DNA of 64,000 nucleotides from Agrocybe praecox (GCA_964017145.1 OZ024847.1:372001-436000), one strand, 5' to 3'; positions 1 to 11,426 are shown, counted from the first letter of the stretch. Numbers and translations are program-made. Notes: a model not told the origin generated them from the sequence alone.

Positions 1-1250
1 ACCTGTCTTAGCATTGACGGCTTTCGACTTGGGCGTGCCAGCGGCGGGGGCCTTCTTCGCGGCAGCGGCTTTATCGGCAGCTTTCTTCTTGAAATAGTCC
101 TTGGGCAGGGCACAGGAGCTGCGTTTGGCAAGGAATGTGAGAGCCTATAGTTCGTTTGATTATATGTTATTAATTTTCAGAGTTGGAATTATGAAGTTGA
201 AAACTTACAGCGTCGTCATCACCCGATGCGAGTGCGCGACGGAAGTTGTGGAGCTCCCGACGGCTGAGGCCGGCGTTGGCACATAAGCTGGCAAATTGGC
301 GGTAAGCTTCGGCGTTATCGTGCATATTCTTGGTCCTAGAAACAGAACGATGGTTAGTGTGAATAGCGAGCCAAGATAGCAATTAGAAAGACACACGAAT
401 CACGAATGGTCGCCCAGTGCTTGTTGCTGTTAAGACCATTGGGTTTCTTGTAGAAGCTGGGCTTGTTAATGTCTATAAAAAGATCAATTATTTCAGGAGC
501 GTTCAAGTCGATTTCACGAGCGCCAATGGATAAGTAAAAACTCACAGCCCTCAAATTCGGTCTCATGTTGATTTCCCTTGAGCATTTGACCATTTTCGAT
601 GTAGTCTCCCGTGTTCCCGAGGTAATGGGTGGCCTCATGGATCAAAGTACCAGCTCGGGTACTCTTAGCCGCTGAGAAAGACGTTTATAGTGTAAAATTT
701 CCCGTTTCTTCAATTGAATTATGAGAATAGCACTCACACCTATGATACTCCTTTCCAAATTCGATACGTAAAGGGTTCATGGGTGGTTTTTCTGCGTCGT
801 ACCGGTTATACGCGTTTCCCTTCACCGTCGGCAAGTGAACACGGACGGTGCCAGTCTTGAGCTTCTCAACGTTTGCTTTGATTTCGTCGAGATCGGCACT
901 CTTGCCAAAGGCAGCTTCGATAAGGGGTTTGTGTTTCTCGTTTTCCGGGTCTGCAAGGACCTTCTCCATGTAGGGGATTTGTCTGTTAGCTATGACGCGC
1001 CGATGGAAGAATTAAGTACATTGATACTGGGAAAAACTGGTGGGATTACGGCTTACCTTCGGCTGTGGCCTCCTGCAAACTCGCGAGGTTTTCTTTTTCC
1101 TTGTCTGTGGTAGCTTCGACATGAGAAATTGCCAGAGGTACGGATAAGACGCCTTAATTGGCAAGAATTAGCACTGATAAGAACACAACCACTGAAAATA
1201 AGTCGTTACTCACCTTTAGCGACGGAAATAGCGATAAGGACAGTAGCCAT
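1..1250 (-). CDS. M35-type (deuterolysin-like, lysine-specific) metalloendopeptidase, 3' end outside the window
   Basis: Zinc metallopeptidase expected to act outside the cell on proteins. The first exon (1214-1250) gives a hydrophobic N-terminus beginning MATVLIAISV, and a GTGAGT intron follows directly. The catalytic signature lies around 590-660 on the minus strand: GTLIHEATHY supplies HExxH, and GNTGDYI just after it resembles the Asp third-ligand motif of aspzincins. Downstream exons encode an Asn/Trp-containing segment (NKHWATIRDS), then a helix with CANAGLSRREL. Exons are short and split by introns of about 50-75 bp with GT/AG borders. The last visible exon (1 to about 149) is a Lys/Ala/Pro-rich tail (DYFKKKAADKAAAAKK), unusual for a secreted protease. 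The stop codon lies beyond base 1. The M35 assignment is good because of the HExxH context. Substrate preference for lysine is family inference only. Confidence 0.75.
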
Positions 1251-2650
1251 GAAATTAGAATGCATTGTTGATTATTTCTGTTTTAATTAGTTTATTTATT
1301 ATGGTGACCTGCACCTAGTTTCGACCTGCGACTTTTGAAAGGATGGGGAGGTATCAAATCGACCTGCGATAGGAATGGGGGACCATTCTCTCTTGGATGA
1401 GTTTTTATCTAATGGATAGAGTGGATGCATCGGTGTTTCCCAGGATTGTCAGATGGTACAGCATCAATCAGAATATCCGGACTCCTTTACGTACAGAATG
1501 ACGTGAACGTGTTTGAAGCAAGCGTTAATACAGTGCAAATACTGACGAGTTCTAGTAGCCACATCGTCATACTCATAGTCGAGGAAATGTGCTAAAGCGC
1601 GCTATCGGTCTGGAGAAATAGAATGAACCAAGTAAAGATTTGAACTTGCGATTTTTTTTGACCCTGTGTCGGAAAAATCGAAATTGCGAATGTGTGCACA
1701 CTCGTGTGCTGCGATATATACTGCTATATTTGTGCACACGACCTGTGTAACGATACATCAAATGTGTGCCCACATTAGTGTCGCCACCCAGCCTCCCTGC
1801 GCACTGAGTAGGTAGGCCACGCATTAACTCCAATAACACTGCATTTGCTCTCAGCTTGTAGCCCGAGGAAACTCTTATCATGCATGGATTATGCCTAACT
1901 TTAGATATCAGCAATGATTTTCTGCGAATCTAAGATCAGAAAGAACATGAGGTATATTTCTATGTCTGTCCATCCACCGAAAAAATGATTTCATGTGACA
2001 TATATACACTGTTTTTGGTATCCGATATATATATACTGACACTTTTATGCTCAAACTTGATATTGAAAGAGGTAATTTTGATTGTCTAACATAGATGTAG
2101 GATTATCCAACACACAAATTGCATTGTCCTCAACATGTCGAATGGATTGTCTTGCATAGTTCGCTTGTGATGCCGATTTTTGCCGTCACATTTTGATGGA
2201 TTTCCTGATAGCCACAGCCTGGCGCCTCGAGGTCACTGCTGGCAATTTAACCGCCACCGAGTTGGAAGAAAAATCAGACAGAAAACACATTCGTGAAATG
2301 GAGACCCGTGGGCATCCAGGAAAGGAAACATGCGGCGGACGACTCCGTTTCGAGTTTACTTCCAGTGGGAAACCATTTATTCGGTGAGTGAAACCTTTTA
2401 TATTATCAGTAACCCAGTATTTACCTCTCTTCGAAGATGCGAGCACTATTAGCAGCTCCTATTCTAATAAGCGCCGTACTGGAAGTACGTCGGACACACG
2501 CGTTGCGATTGCACTAACTACGCGTGTTGCGTGCCACACGCATCAGACGGCGGACAACAAGGCAGTGAGCCGACTAATGGCCGTTCGCTTAACTTACGCT
2601 TACTCTTTTGGGGCTAATATTTGTTAGCCGACTTATACCAATCGAACCAT
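1251..2650. other. intergenic, no gene recognised
   Basis: About 1.4 kb between the peptidase start and the duplicated block. Open frames here are short, overlap on both strands and show no recognisable domain or intron signals. It presumably includes the promoter of the minus-strand peptidase. I see no tRNA, repeat array or transposon end. Confidence 0.5.
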
Positions 2651-3490
2651 GACTCTAGTCGGAGTTGGGGGTCCAAACAGGCCTTAACAGTGCCAGTCCT
2701 GGGTCTAGGGCCCAGGCCTTAGGTTCAAGCCTTCAATATTCAATATTCCGACCCTCCGGGCGTCGCCCAGAATTTTTCTTGGATGTCCTGCTCATTTAAT
2801 TCTCTCTTTCCACGAATATGTTTTACCTTACAAAAAATTAATTCTTGGCCGTAAAGCACAATGGAAAGTCGCAATTCAATATCACGACCTTTAATTGAGA
2901 AGGCCCGATCGACGCGTCGATGCCTAGAAATAGCTACTTCAAAGAACCTCACGAGTCAGCACTTCTTGTCAAGTTCTCTGGACACCTCGATTCTCATGTT
3001 TTTGTCGGGTAACGACAAATTTCGATGACTGCAAGAAAGGTTAACGCCTACTTTGATTACGAGGACGTACGAATCGCGCAACGCTTGGTTCATTGGATTC
3101 AGTCAAACCGGTCTATTAACGTTCAACTCATGAGGCCAATCGCTTATACTCAGGGCCAGTGCTGGAATGACGGAATTGGATCCCGTCTTGATATTTGGGT
3201 AAAATAATAGTGAGCATGTGAAGTTTTACATGGGAAAGAAGCCCGATGTTCTCTTTTCTCAATTCGTCCGATAGTCATGGACTTCGTGGGCAAATTTCGT
3301 TTTATTTTCCAGTATGAGCTGAGACTGTAAAGCAAACGTAGCAAGACCCACAAACTCAATATGGTTGTTGACCAAGTACTTGCTTTACATCAGAGTGGCG
3401 CGTGCCAATTTTATTTTTACTAAAAGTAAAAGAATAACACCAGCGAGACACGCCCATTTAGCCTTTAGCTTGTACCTCATCCTGACTACC

Positions 3491-4681
3491 ATGGCCTTCG
3501 CAGGAATATCAGTATCTCCAGCCAGGGACGACTATGTCGCTTTTGTTTCTATAGTATCTGACCACGATGGCTCGATAATCGGCACCAAGACCTCTTCCCC
3601 GTCTCCTTTATCATCATTGACGAAAACCATCGAAGGCGTGCTCTTGGAAGTCCAAGATGTAAAATTACAAGGATGTGTCTTGTCCATCTCATCTGCTTTA
3701 AATGCCGACAGAATCTTTGACTTCCATAAATCCATGGAATCACTAAAGACGTCCTCCCCCTCCATACATCCAACTCTAATGCACGGAGAAACGTACATTA
3801 TCGGACATACGGCGAAAGACGAGATCACCCACATATTATTCGTGGATTTCATTTCGTCCACCCAATTCTCTACTTCCTTCATTCAAGCCAGAGACGATAA
3901 TGGCAAGCGACAGGCAGATATAATCCACGAAGAGAGGATCTCCATATCTGCTACTCCCCAGTCGACTCCCTTGGATTTAAAGCTCTTCAAAAGTGCTATT
4001 TCATCGAGAAGGTCACAGGAGCCAATAGAGCGCATCGTTATCAATAACCTTGGATCCCAAGCCGAGTTCCAGAGTGACATTGAAGCTGCAATTGCGGCTG
4101 AGTATCCCGACATACCCATCGTCGAAACCACGCTTGAGAGCATTGCCGAAGCAGCAGCGTTGTCCTTGCGCGCTAAATCTCCCCCTCCACAAAAAGGGCT
4201 TTGCCGGGTTCGATATGTCATGCAACTTCCTGTCAGCATCGCGTCACCAACAGGCTCCATCATAACCCTCGTACCTTCGGACTATAGGATTCCTTGCAAC
4301 CAATCTGTGACCCTCACCAATTCGAAAGATGATCAAGAATCGGCGACGATTCGGCTCGTGTTGGGTAATCATCCACTGGCGAAGGACAACCTTGAACGAG
4401 CAGTCATTTCGTTCAAAGATTTGAAGCCGCTACCTAAAGGAAAGGCTCGTATCCGGGTCAATATCAGAGTCAGCCATCTCGATGGTTGGCAAGAGGCTGC
4501 TACGATTACGGTCTCGCAGGAGGGTGGGCCTAGCAAGTCCTACCTGTTCCCTCGGATCTTTTCCGGACTGTCGGACGATACGGACGTGTATCAAGTCTCG
4601 AGCAAGAGAGAAGAAAATTATGTGGAACTTTCAGATGACGTAGTAGGGGAGCTACCTGAATCAAATCGCAAGATAAAGTAG
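3491..4681 (+). CDS. Hsp70-derived protein with degenerate ATPase domain, copy 1
   Basis: Intronless ORF of 396 residues. The start is the ATG at 3491 (context CTACCATGGCC). The frame is open upstream to 3365 but has no earlier ATG. The C-terminal half reads like an Hsp70 substrate-binding beta domain: LPVSIASPTGSIITLVPSDY aligns with the canonical LxxGIET/LIPRNTTIP stretch, followed by LAKDN, LKPLPKGKARIRV and VSHLDG in the order of the family. The middle has weak ATPase-domain echoes: ILFVDFISSTQFST where Hsp70 has a DLGGGTFD-like loop, then IVINNLGSQAEF where the adenosine motif should be. The N-terminal GIDLGTTYS motif and the glycine-rich phosphate loops are missing. ATP-driven chaperone cycling is therefore unlikely; a client-binding or decoy role is a guess. 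It lacks the helical lid and is far shorter than the usual 600-650 residues. Confidence 0.7.
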   Translation: MAFAGISVSPARDDYVAFVSIVSDHDGSIIGTKTSSPSPLSSLTKTIEGVLLEVQDVKLQGCVLSISSALNADRIFDFHKSMESLKTSSPSIHPTLMHGETYIIGHTAKDEITHILFVDFISSTQFSTSFIQARDDNGKRQADIIHEERISISATPQSTPLDLKLFKSAISSRRSQEPIERIVINNLGSQAEFQSDIEAAIAAEYPDIPIVETTLESIAEAAALSLRAKSPPPQKGLCRVRYVMQLPVSIASPTGSIITLVPSDYRIPCNQSVTLTNSKDDQESATIRLVLGNHPLAKDNLERAVISFKDLKPLPKGKARIRVNIRVSHLDGWQEAATITVSQEGGPSKSYLFPRIFSGLSDDTDVYQVSSKREENYVELSDDVVGELPESNRKIK

Positions 4682-4859
4682 GTGTGTATGCTCAGGAAAA
4701 AAAGACACGGAAAACGTTGTATATTAAATTAACCTTATCCGTATGATGAGTCTATACCTGGTTGAACACAGAAAATAATTGTTCATTGTTCGTCTCGTAT
4801 CTAGGCCCCAAACAGCCGTTATAGTGGCAGGATTCAAGAAAAAACGGGAGAAAAAAGAT

Positions 4860-5850
4860 CCCGCCAAGCCTACGCCATTGGTCAACCGGGACTTCATCTC
4901 GCCCACTCAGTTTTCCGCCTTGCTTCTCCAAGCCAACAACGAAAATGGCAAGAAGGGACCAATGATAACCCACGAAGTGAAGGTGAATCTGGGCCGAACA
5001 GCATAACTGTCTTCAAAGGAGCCACTTCTTCGAGAAGATTCAAAATTGAACAGTCGGTTGAACGCATCACCGTGAATAACCTGCCCTCCCGAGTTGAATC
5101 TACTACCGACATCGAAAACGCAATCACTGCCGAGTATCCTGGCATACCTCTCGTCAAATGATGCTCGAAAATGTCGCCGAAGCAGCGGCTTCATATCTGT
5201 ACACCAAGCGTCTCTAGCTACCCAGAGGACGAATTTTGGGGCAATATGGAATACCATAGCATCCCCGACAGGCTCCATCATAACTCGCGTCCCTTCGGAT
5301 TATAGGATTCCTTGCGACCAATATGTAACCCTCACCAACTCGAAGGATGAGCAGAAGTCAGCGACAAGTCGTCTGTTGCTCGGAAATTGTTGTAATTAAA
5401 ACTACAGGATGATTATTTAATCAGTAAGAATGTAAAGGATAAATTAAGGGATGTACGACTAACCTCAGTCACGCTATGGTTGACTGAGGAAAAACATTCT
5501 TGTACATCCACGACGAGTTTTGTCTTCTAAGGGTCAAGATAAAGACAAACAAAGAAATTTTCGTTCCGCTCGCCCAGAAAGTAAAACGGACGAGCGGCTA
5601 AATGGTGCACATGCGATGCGCGTCTAAACGAACGCGAGTGCTTTTGGGTCCTCGTGGGGTAAAGTGATGCCAAGTGACTGGCGGCTAACAGTCCAACAGA
5701 AATCGCCCACTTGCTCAGGACAATCTCGAGCGAGCAGTCGTTGTGTTCGATGATTTGAGGCCGTTGCCGAAAGGAGAGGCTCGTATTCAGGTTACTTAAG
5801 ATCAAAGTCAGTGATCTCGATGGTTGGAGGGATGCATCGAAACAGTAGAG
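4860..5850 (+). pseudogene. decayed Hsp70-like copy 2, interrupted by a solo LTR
   Basis: Remnant of the same family. Recognisable pieces lie in different frames: DFISPTQFSALLLQANNENG near 4890, then a segment like the NNLxS..DIENAI.AEYP region near 5060-5160, then GSIIT.VPSDYRIPCDQ near 5270-5320, and PLPKGEARIQV near 5760-5800. Frameshifts, stops and loss of the N-terminal third make it non-functional. A 311-bp element sits inside the beta-domain coding part (5388-5698). The matching copy at 8600-9560 shows the uninterrupted target. Confidence 0.8.
5388..5698. mobile_element. solo LTR (311 bp) with 5-bp target-site duplication
   Basis: The element begins TGTTG and ends CAACA, a 5-bp terminal inverted repeat with the canonical TG...CA ends of retrotransposon LTRs. 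It is flanked on both sides by the direct repeat GAAAT (5383-5387 and 5699-5703). The empty site is visible in the paralogous copy near 9420, where the coding sequence runs straight through this point. It has no internal coding region, so it looks like the product of recombination between two LTRs. The superfamily cannot be told from the LTR alone. Confidence 0.85.
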
Positions 5851-6389
5851 CTCGGGTAGGAGGTCGAATGACGCCTCGAACCACGCTTTACTAAAATGCT
5901 CGATCGGACCGCAGGCAAACGCAGGGGTCCCTTGAATCCCCGGGCGAACGCGCCAATCGCAGCACTGCATCCAGATAACGAGAACACTTTTCTCGGCACG
6001 GTCAAATGTCTGTATCCCATTAATAGAATGGGTCGATGTGAGTTTTGTACAGCTCAACCGAAAAAGACGAAAATATAATTAACTATGGCATAAAGCAGAA
6101 GGTACCTCTTGGCTGATGTAATGAGCTTTCACGCAATGATAGCAGGCATAATTGTTATTACACTGAGGATTTAGAATTTATGAAGCTGCAAGCAAGCTGC
6201 GAGAGAGTAGTGTGAAGTCCTACGAACCTCATATGACCTAGAATGCCGTATATTCTTTATTTTGGAAGCGTTAGAGCAAGAAATTGATTTGTATTGTGTC
6301 CAGAGCTATTCGAATAGACCTTGAAAATAACAGAAGAAAGTTGTCAGGTTGAAGTCAAGCTGAGCCGCTTGCACTGCCAGGCTGGCCGT
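5851..6389. other. spacer between the two duplicated blocks
   Basis: No gene recognised. Short open frames on both strands have no domain and no conserved counterpart after 9560. Confidence 0.45.
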
Positions 6390-7194
6390 TAGGATTCTGT
6401 TTACTCACGTGACATTGCGTCATCGTCTCTCCTGTCCTGGGCCCCTAGCCGCAAGCCTTCCACATTCTGGCCCTCGGGCGTCGCTCAGAAAACTTTTGGA
6501 CGTCCTGCTCATTAATTCTCTCTTTCCACGAATATGTTTTACCACTTGAAAGAAACTTTCTTGGATGTAAAGCACCCTGGAAAGTCGCAATTCAATATCA
6601 CGACGACCTTTCTTCGAGACCCTACCGACGTGTCGACGCCTAGAAGTTATTCAAAGAGCCTCACGAGTCAGCACTTCTTGTCAAGCTCTCTGGACATCTC
6701 AATTCTCATGTTTTTGTCGGGTAACGACAAATTTCGATAACTTCAAGACAAGTTAATGCCTACCTTGATTACGAGGACGTACAAATCGCGCGACGCTTGG
6801 TTTATTGGATTCAGTCAAACCGGTCTATCAACGTTCAACTCCTATGAAGCCAATCGCTTATACTCAGGGCCAGTGCTGGGATGACGAAATTCGATCCCAT
6901 CTTGATATTTTGGTAGAATAATAGTGAGCATGTGAAGTTTTACATGGGAAAGAAGCCCGATGTTCCCTCTTTTCAACTCGTTCGATGGCCATGCACTTCG
7001 TGGGCAAATTTCGATTTTATTTTTCCAGTATGAGAGACTGTAAAGCAAGACCCACAAACTGAATCCGGTTGTTGACCAAGTACTTGCTTTGCATCAGAGT
7101 GGCGCGTGCCAATTTTATTTTTACTAAAAGTAAAGGAACAACACTAGCGAGACACGCCCATTTAGTCTTTAGCTTGTATCTCATTCTGACTACC

Positions 7195-8370
7195 ATGGCC
7201 TTCGCAGGAATATCAGTATCTCCAGCCGGGGAAGACTATGTCGCTTTTGTTTCTCTGGTATCCGACCATGATGGCTCGATAATCGGCACCAAGACCTCTT
7301 CCCCGTCTCCTTTATCATCATTGACGAAAACCATCGAAGGCGTGCTCTTGAAACTCCAAGATGTAAAGTTACAAGGATACGTCTTTTCCATCTCATCTGC
7401 CTTAAATGCTGATAGAATCTTTGACTTCCATAAAGCCATGGAATTACTGGAGACGTCCTCCCCCTCCATACATCCAACTCTGATGCACGGAGAAACGTAC
7501 ATGATCGGACATACGGCGAAAGACGAGATCACCCACATATTATTCGTGGATTTCATTTCGTCCACCCAATTCTCTACTTCTTTCCTTCAAGCCAGAGACG
7601 ATAATGGCAAGCGACAGGCAGATATAATCCACGAAGAGAGGATCTCTATATCGGCTACTCCTCAGTCGACTCCCTTGGATTCAAAGCTCTTCAAAAGTGC
7701 TATTTCATCGAGAAGGTCACAGGAGCCAATAGAGCGCATCGTTATCAATAACCTTGGATCCCAAGCCGAGTTCCAGAGTGACATTGAAGCTGCAATTGCG
7801 GCTGAGTATCCCGACATACCCATCGTCGAAACCACGCTTGAGAGCATTGCCGAAGCAGCAGCATTGTCCTTGCGCGGTAAATCTCTCCTTCCACGAGAAG
7901 GGCGGATCCTGGCTCGATATGGCATGCTACTTCCTGTCAGCATCGCGTCACCAACAGGCTCCATCATAACCCTCGTACCTTCGGACTATAGGCTTCCTTG
8001 CAACCAATCTGTGACTCTAACCAATTCGAAAGATGATCAGAAATCAGCGAGAATTCGGCTTGTGTTGGGTAATCATCCACTGGCGAAGGACAACCTTGAA
8101 CGAGCAGTCATTTCGTTCAAAGATTTGAAGCCGCTGCCTAAAGGAAAGGCTCGTATCCGGGTCAATATCAAAGTCAGCCATCTCGATGGTTGGCGAAAGG
8201 CTGCTACGATTACAGTCTCGCAGGAGGGTGGGCCTAGCAAGTCCTACCTGTTCCCTCGGATCTTTTCCGGACTGTCGGACGATGCGGACGACGTGTATCA
8301 AGTCTCGAGCAAGAGAGAAGAAAATTATGTGGAATTTTCAGATGACGTCGTAGGGGAGCTGGCTGAATGA
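7195..8370 (+). CDS. Hsp70-derived protein with degenerate ATPase domain, copy 3
   Basis: Intronless ORF of 391 residues, nearly the same as the product of 3491-4681. The start is the corresponding ATG in the same ACCATGGCC context. It keeps the beta-domain landmarks (GSIITLVPSDYRLPC, LAKDNLERAV, LPKGKARIRVNIKVSHLDG) and the same degenerate ATPase residues (VDFISSTQFST, INNLGSQAEF). Differences from its twin are mostly single substitutions, plus an extra Asp near the C-terminus and an earlier stop that removes the last residues. Two copies that both stay open after duplication suggest that the product, or at least its reading frame, is still maintained. Confidence 0.7.
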   Translation: MAFAGISVSPAGEDYVAFVSLVSDHDGSIIGTKTSSPSPLSSLTKTIEGVLLKLQDVKLQGYVFSISSALNADRIFDFHKAMELLETSSPSIHPTLMHGETYMIGHTAKDEITHILFVDFISSTQFSTSFLQARDDNGKRQADIIHEERISISATPQSTPLDSKLFKSAISSRRSQEPIERIVINNLGSQAEFQSDIEAAIAAEYPDIPIVETTLESIAEAAALSLRGKSLLPREGRILARYGMLLPVSIASPTGSIITLVPSDYRLPCNQSVTLTNSKDDQKSARIRLVLGNHPLAKDNLERAVISFKDLKPLPKGKARIRVNIKVSHLDGWRKAATITVSQEGGPSKSYLFPRIFSGLSDDADDVYQVSSKREENYVEFSDDVVGELAE

Positions 8371-8599
8371 AATCGAAAGATAAAGTAGGTGTGTATGCTC
8401 AGGCAAAAAATAAATGGAAAACGTTGTATATTAAAATTATAGGCAAACATCTCCCTTCACCCTTATCCGTATTCTACGAGTCTAAAAAGTTGATCCCCAC
8501 AATCATTTTACTCTTACTTATTTGAATTGTGTTGCCAGGATGAAAACATAACACTTGGTGTTTTCATTCACTAGTTCACCAATCTCGCTTTTTTGACGT

Positions 8600-9560
8600 A
8601 CTAGGTACTTGCAGGAATCGCTGTATCTCCAGTCAGAGAACACCATTATGTCGCCTGTTCCTCTAGTGTCGGATCACGATGGCTCGATAATCGGTACCAA
8701 GACCTCTTCCCCGTCTCACTTATCATCATTGACAAAGACCATCGAAGGTTTTATCTCTGACGTCTAAGAAATCAAGTTAACCGTATGAGGTATCTCTGTT
8801 CTTTTTGCGTTGGATGCAGGCAGAAGTTACGAGTCAAACGAAACTATACAGCTGCTCCAGACTAGCGCCCCGAGCATGAATCCGACGCTCGTGCACGGAG
8901 AAGCCCATACCATTGGTCAACCGGATGGGAACCGCACATTATTTGTAGACTTCATCTCTCGCCCACTCAATTTTCCGCCCCGTTTCTCCAAGCCAACAAC
9001 GAAAATGGCAAGTCGGCCACAGGATATAGGCCTAACAGCATAACTGTCTTCAAAGGAGCCATTTCTTCGAGAAGGTTGAGAGTTGAACAGTCGGTGAAAC
9101 GCATCGTCGTCAATAGCCTGCCCTCCAAAGTCGAACTCGCTACTGACATCAAAAACGCAATCGCTGCGGAGTATCCTGGTACACCTCTCATCAAGATTAG
9201 GCTCGAAAACGTCGGCGAAGGAGCAGCTTCACATCTGTACACCGAGCATCTCCAGTCACCCAGAGGGCGAATTTTGGCTCAATATGAAACACCACTCCCC
9301 GTTAGCATTGCATCCCTGACAGGCTCCATAATAACTCTCGTCCCTTCGGATTATAGGATTCCTTGCGACCAATATGTAACTCGAAGGATAAGCAGAAGTC
9401 AGCGACGATTCGGCTGTTGCTCAGAAATCGCCCACTTGCGAAGGTCAATCTCGAGGTCGTTGTGTTCGATGACTTGAGGCCGTCGGCAAAAGGAGAGACT
9501 CGTATTCGGGTTAAGATCAGAGTCAGTCATGTCGATACCCAAATATATTTATTTAATGTG
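8600..9560 (+). pseudogene. decayed Hsp70-like copy 4
   Basis: Remnant starting with a degraded N-terminus (AGIAVSPV.. near 8610) that loses frame within about 60 bp. The middle is readable near 8890-9000 and again at 9076-9370 as a continuous beta-domain stretch (LPVSIASLTGSIITLVPSDY). It then shifts frame near 9385 and continues as NSKDKQKSATIRLLL, ending near RIRVKIRVSHVD at about 9535. At least three frame changes are needed, so it is not a working gene. Confidence 0.8.
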
Positions 9561-11426
9561 TTCCAAGTCATTCCGATTGTAGAGAATTGGGAATCAAACG
9601 CGAAAAAGTCGAAAGAAAAAGGAAGGCGGGGGTCGAGGGCTGGCGAATTATAAGGCAAATAAATCTCATGAGGAAAAACAACGTCGTCAAGTTGTAGTTT
9701 GTGAGGAACGAAGGGTGTCGTCGACGGTCGATGTAATCGGATAGGAATAAAAAACGACCAACCATCTTGTCTCTAATTTAACGTTGCAGCATTTATTTCG
9801 GTGCAGAGGAATTGAGGATGCCACGGAAAAGGCTTTTCCATATAAATAACCTGTACATGAAAAAGAAGAGTACAGCCACGGTTGCCCGATGGCCCAAAAA
9901 TATATTTCGACTACAGACAAATTAGCAACAGAAGTCAACACGGGTTCGAGGATAGAACGCACTGCGTAGTATAGAATCAAAGCAATCGTTGTCTGAACCC
10001 AGTAATCTCTCCCACACTTATAATACAGAACTGACTGCGAGAATGAGGCATTTAACAGGGCCCTCCGAGTCCAGGTCGTGTTTCCTGCATTTCTTCCTTA
10101 ACCGCGTCCTCTTGGAGTACAAGAGCATCACAATCAAGACACTTGAGGCATTTTCTCCATAGACTTGCGCATGACCTGGTCAGAGCTAATGGGGAGGTGT
10201 TCAGTGGAAGTATTCCGATTGTTCTAGCCTTGACATTTTAGCCAGTCGAACTGAGGTGAAACACACATACCACTGAAAGTCATATCCCTATAATATTCGA
10301 GTTCCTGTCGGAAAGGCGTATTCAAACCTCCGACGTATAATCATGAGCCAACGATTCGCATGCAGCGCAAGTGCGACGGGTTTTCGCGTGAATGTTTTCA
10401 ATGGTCGTATTATTTTTGGTTCCTACTCATATGAGGTGCATAAAGACCATCTAGCTATCGAACGCGAATCGAAAAATTTCCTTGGTTGAGTGGTTCAAGA
10501 ATGAACTTGAGAAACAGTGTCTAGGGCGTTGCCAGTTGATGTATGCCTTTACAATAGATGGTATGTGAGATGGGGTGCATCCGGGTCGTCGAGATTTGTT
10601 GTTCTCTGCACCTTTCAGAGGGTCCGACCTGGGCCTAACTCACGCAACAGTCCCATAACTTCTGTTGTTGAACAAGGATATCGGATTTGAATGTGGAAGT
10701 CGAAGGAGGTATGGACTTGAAAAGGCTATCCTCAACTTAGACTGTGGAAATTGATCTCGGCTACCGCCGTGAACTCGTTTCACGGATCGTCATGATCACG
10801 ACTCACCCAAGTTTGACCCAAGTACTTTTTCCTCCGTACATCATTACAACCATAGCATGGATAACGAAAAATCTGCAATGGATCATCAACGCCCTCACTA
10901 GAAATGCGACTTCTCGTTGTGCTTCTCTGAGCTCGTTTGATTTGGCAACCGCACCATAACGAATTCAACACCGACCATGGTCTGTCAGTCATTCTTAATA
11001 TGACAAGTAATGCTTCAGGTACTCTTTGTCCTTGAATGCTCCGTAGAAGTCTTGTACCCAACAACCAAAAGACGTCTTTCAGGCGTAGGAGTAACATTCT
11101 GTTCGCAGGCTGTCCAGGTTTAACATTCACGGTTGCTTGCATCAAAAATGACTATTTTTGATGCACTTTAGAGATGTCAGCGCTCTTCAAAAGATGCCAC
11201 CATATGCACGAATTATATTAAACATGTTGCTGTCCCATGTTCGCGTATCCGACGCAGCTGCTCCTCAGCAACGAGTCTGATCTGTAGTGGGAAGCGCGCG
11301 TCTTAAATACAGGCTTTTCCAATGTCATTCATCGTTCGTTCCCTTCCGGTTTTTCTTTTCGTTTTACCTTCTCTCCTTTTTTGACCCGGGTTGGTCACTT
11401 TCTTTCTTTTTTTTCTTCCTCGGATC
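9561..11426. other. intergenic, no gene recognised
   Basis: About 1.9 kb. The longest frame (minus, 10780-11145) has no recognisable domain and no splice signals that extend it. The last 130 bp before 11427 are pyrimidine-rich (runs of TTTC/CTTT), as expected of a fungal core promoter and 5' UTR for the next gene. Confidence 0.45.

Larger units (their letters stand above)
2660..5850 (+). repeat. duplicated block, copy 1 (leader, intact Hsp70-like ORF, decayed copy)
   Basis: This stretch repeats at 6390-9560 in the same order: a conserved non-coding leader of about 800 bp, an intact Hsp70-like ORF and a decayed second copy. The two intact ORFs are about 3.70 kb apart. The leaders match closely but with indels that break any short ORF, so they are probably promoter or UTR sequence. 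The decayed member of copy 1 is shorter at its 5' end and carries a solo LTR that copy 2 lacks. Confidence 0.8.
6390..9560 (+). repeat. duplicated block, copy 2
   Basis: Second copy of the block at 2660-5850. It holds the same leader, an intact Hsp70-like ORF (7195-8370) and a decayed ORF (8600-9560). Its decayed member keeps more of the N-terminal region than the one in copy 1 and has no LTR insertion. Confidence 0.8.

Noticed and set aside
3025..3207. Short ORF upstream of the first Hsp70-like gene, with a similar sequence upstream of the second
   Set aside because: The second copy has small indels (near 6840) that break the frame, so conservation is of DNA, not of protein. It is more likely leader or promoter sequence.
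10780..11145. Minus-strand ORF of 121 residues
   Set aside because: No domain, no signal peptide, no splice extension and no second copy in the window.
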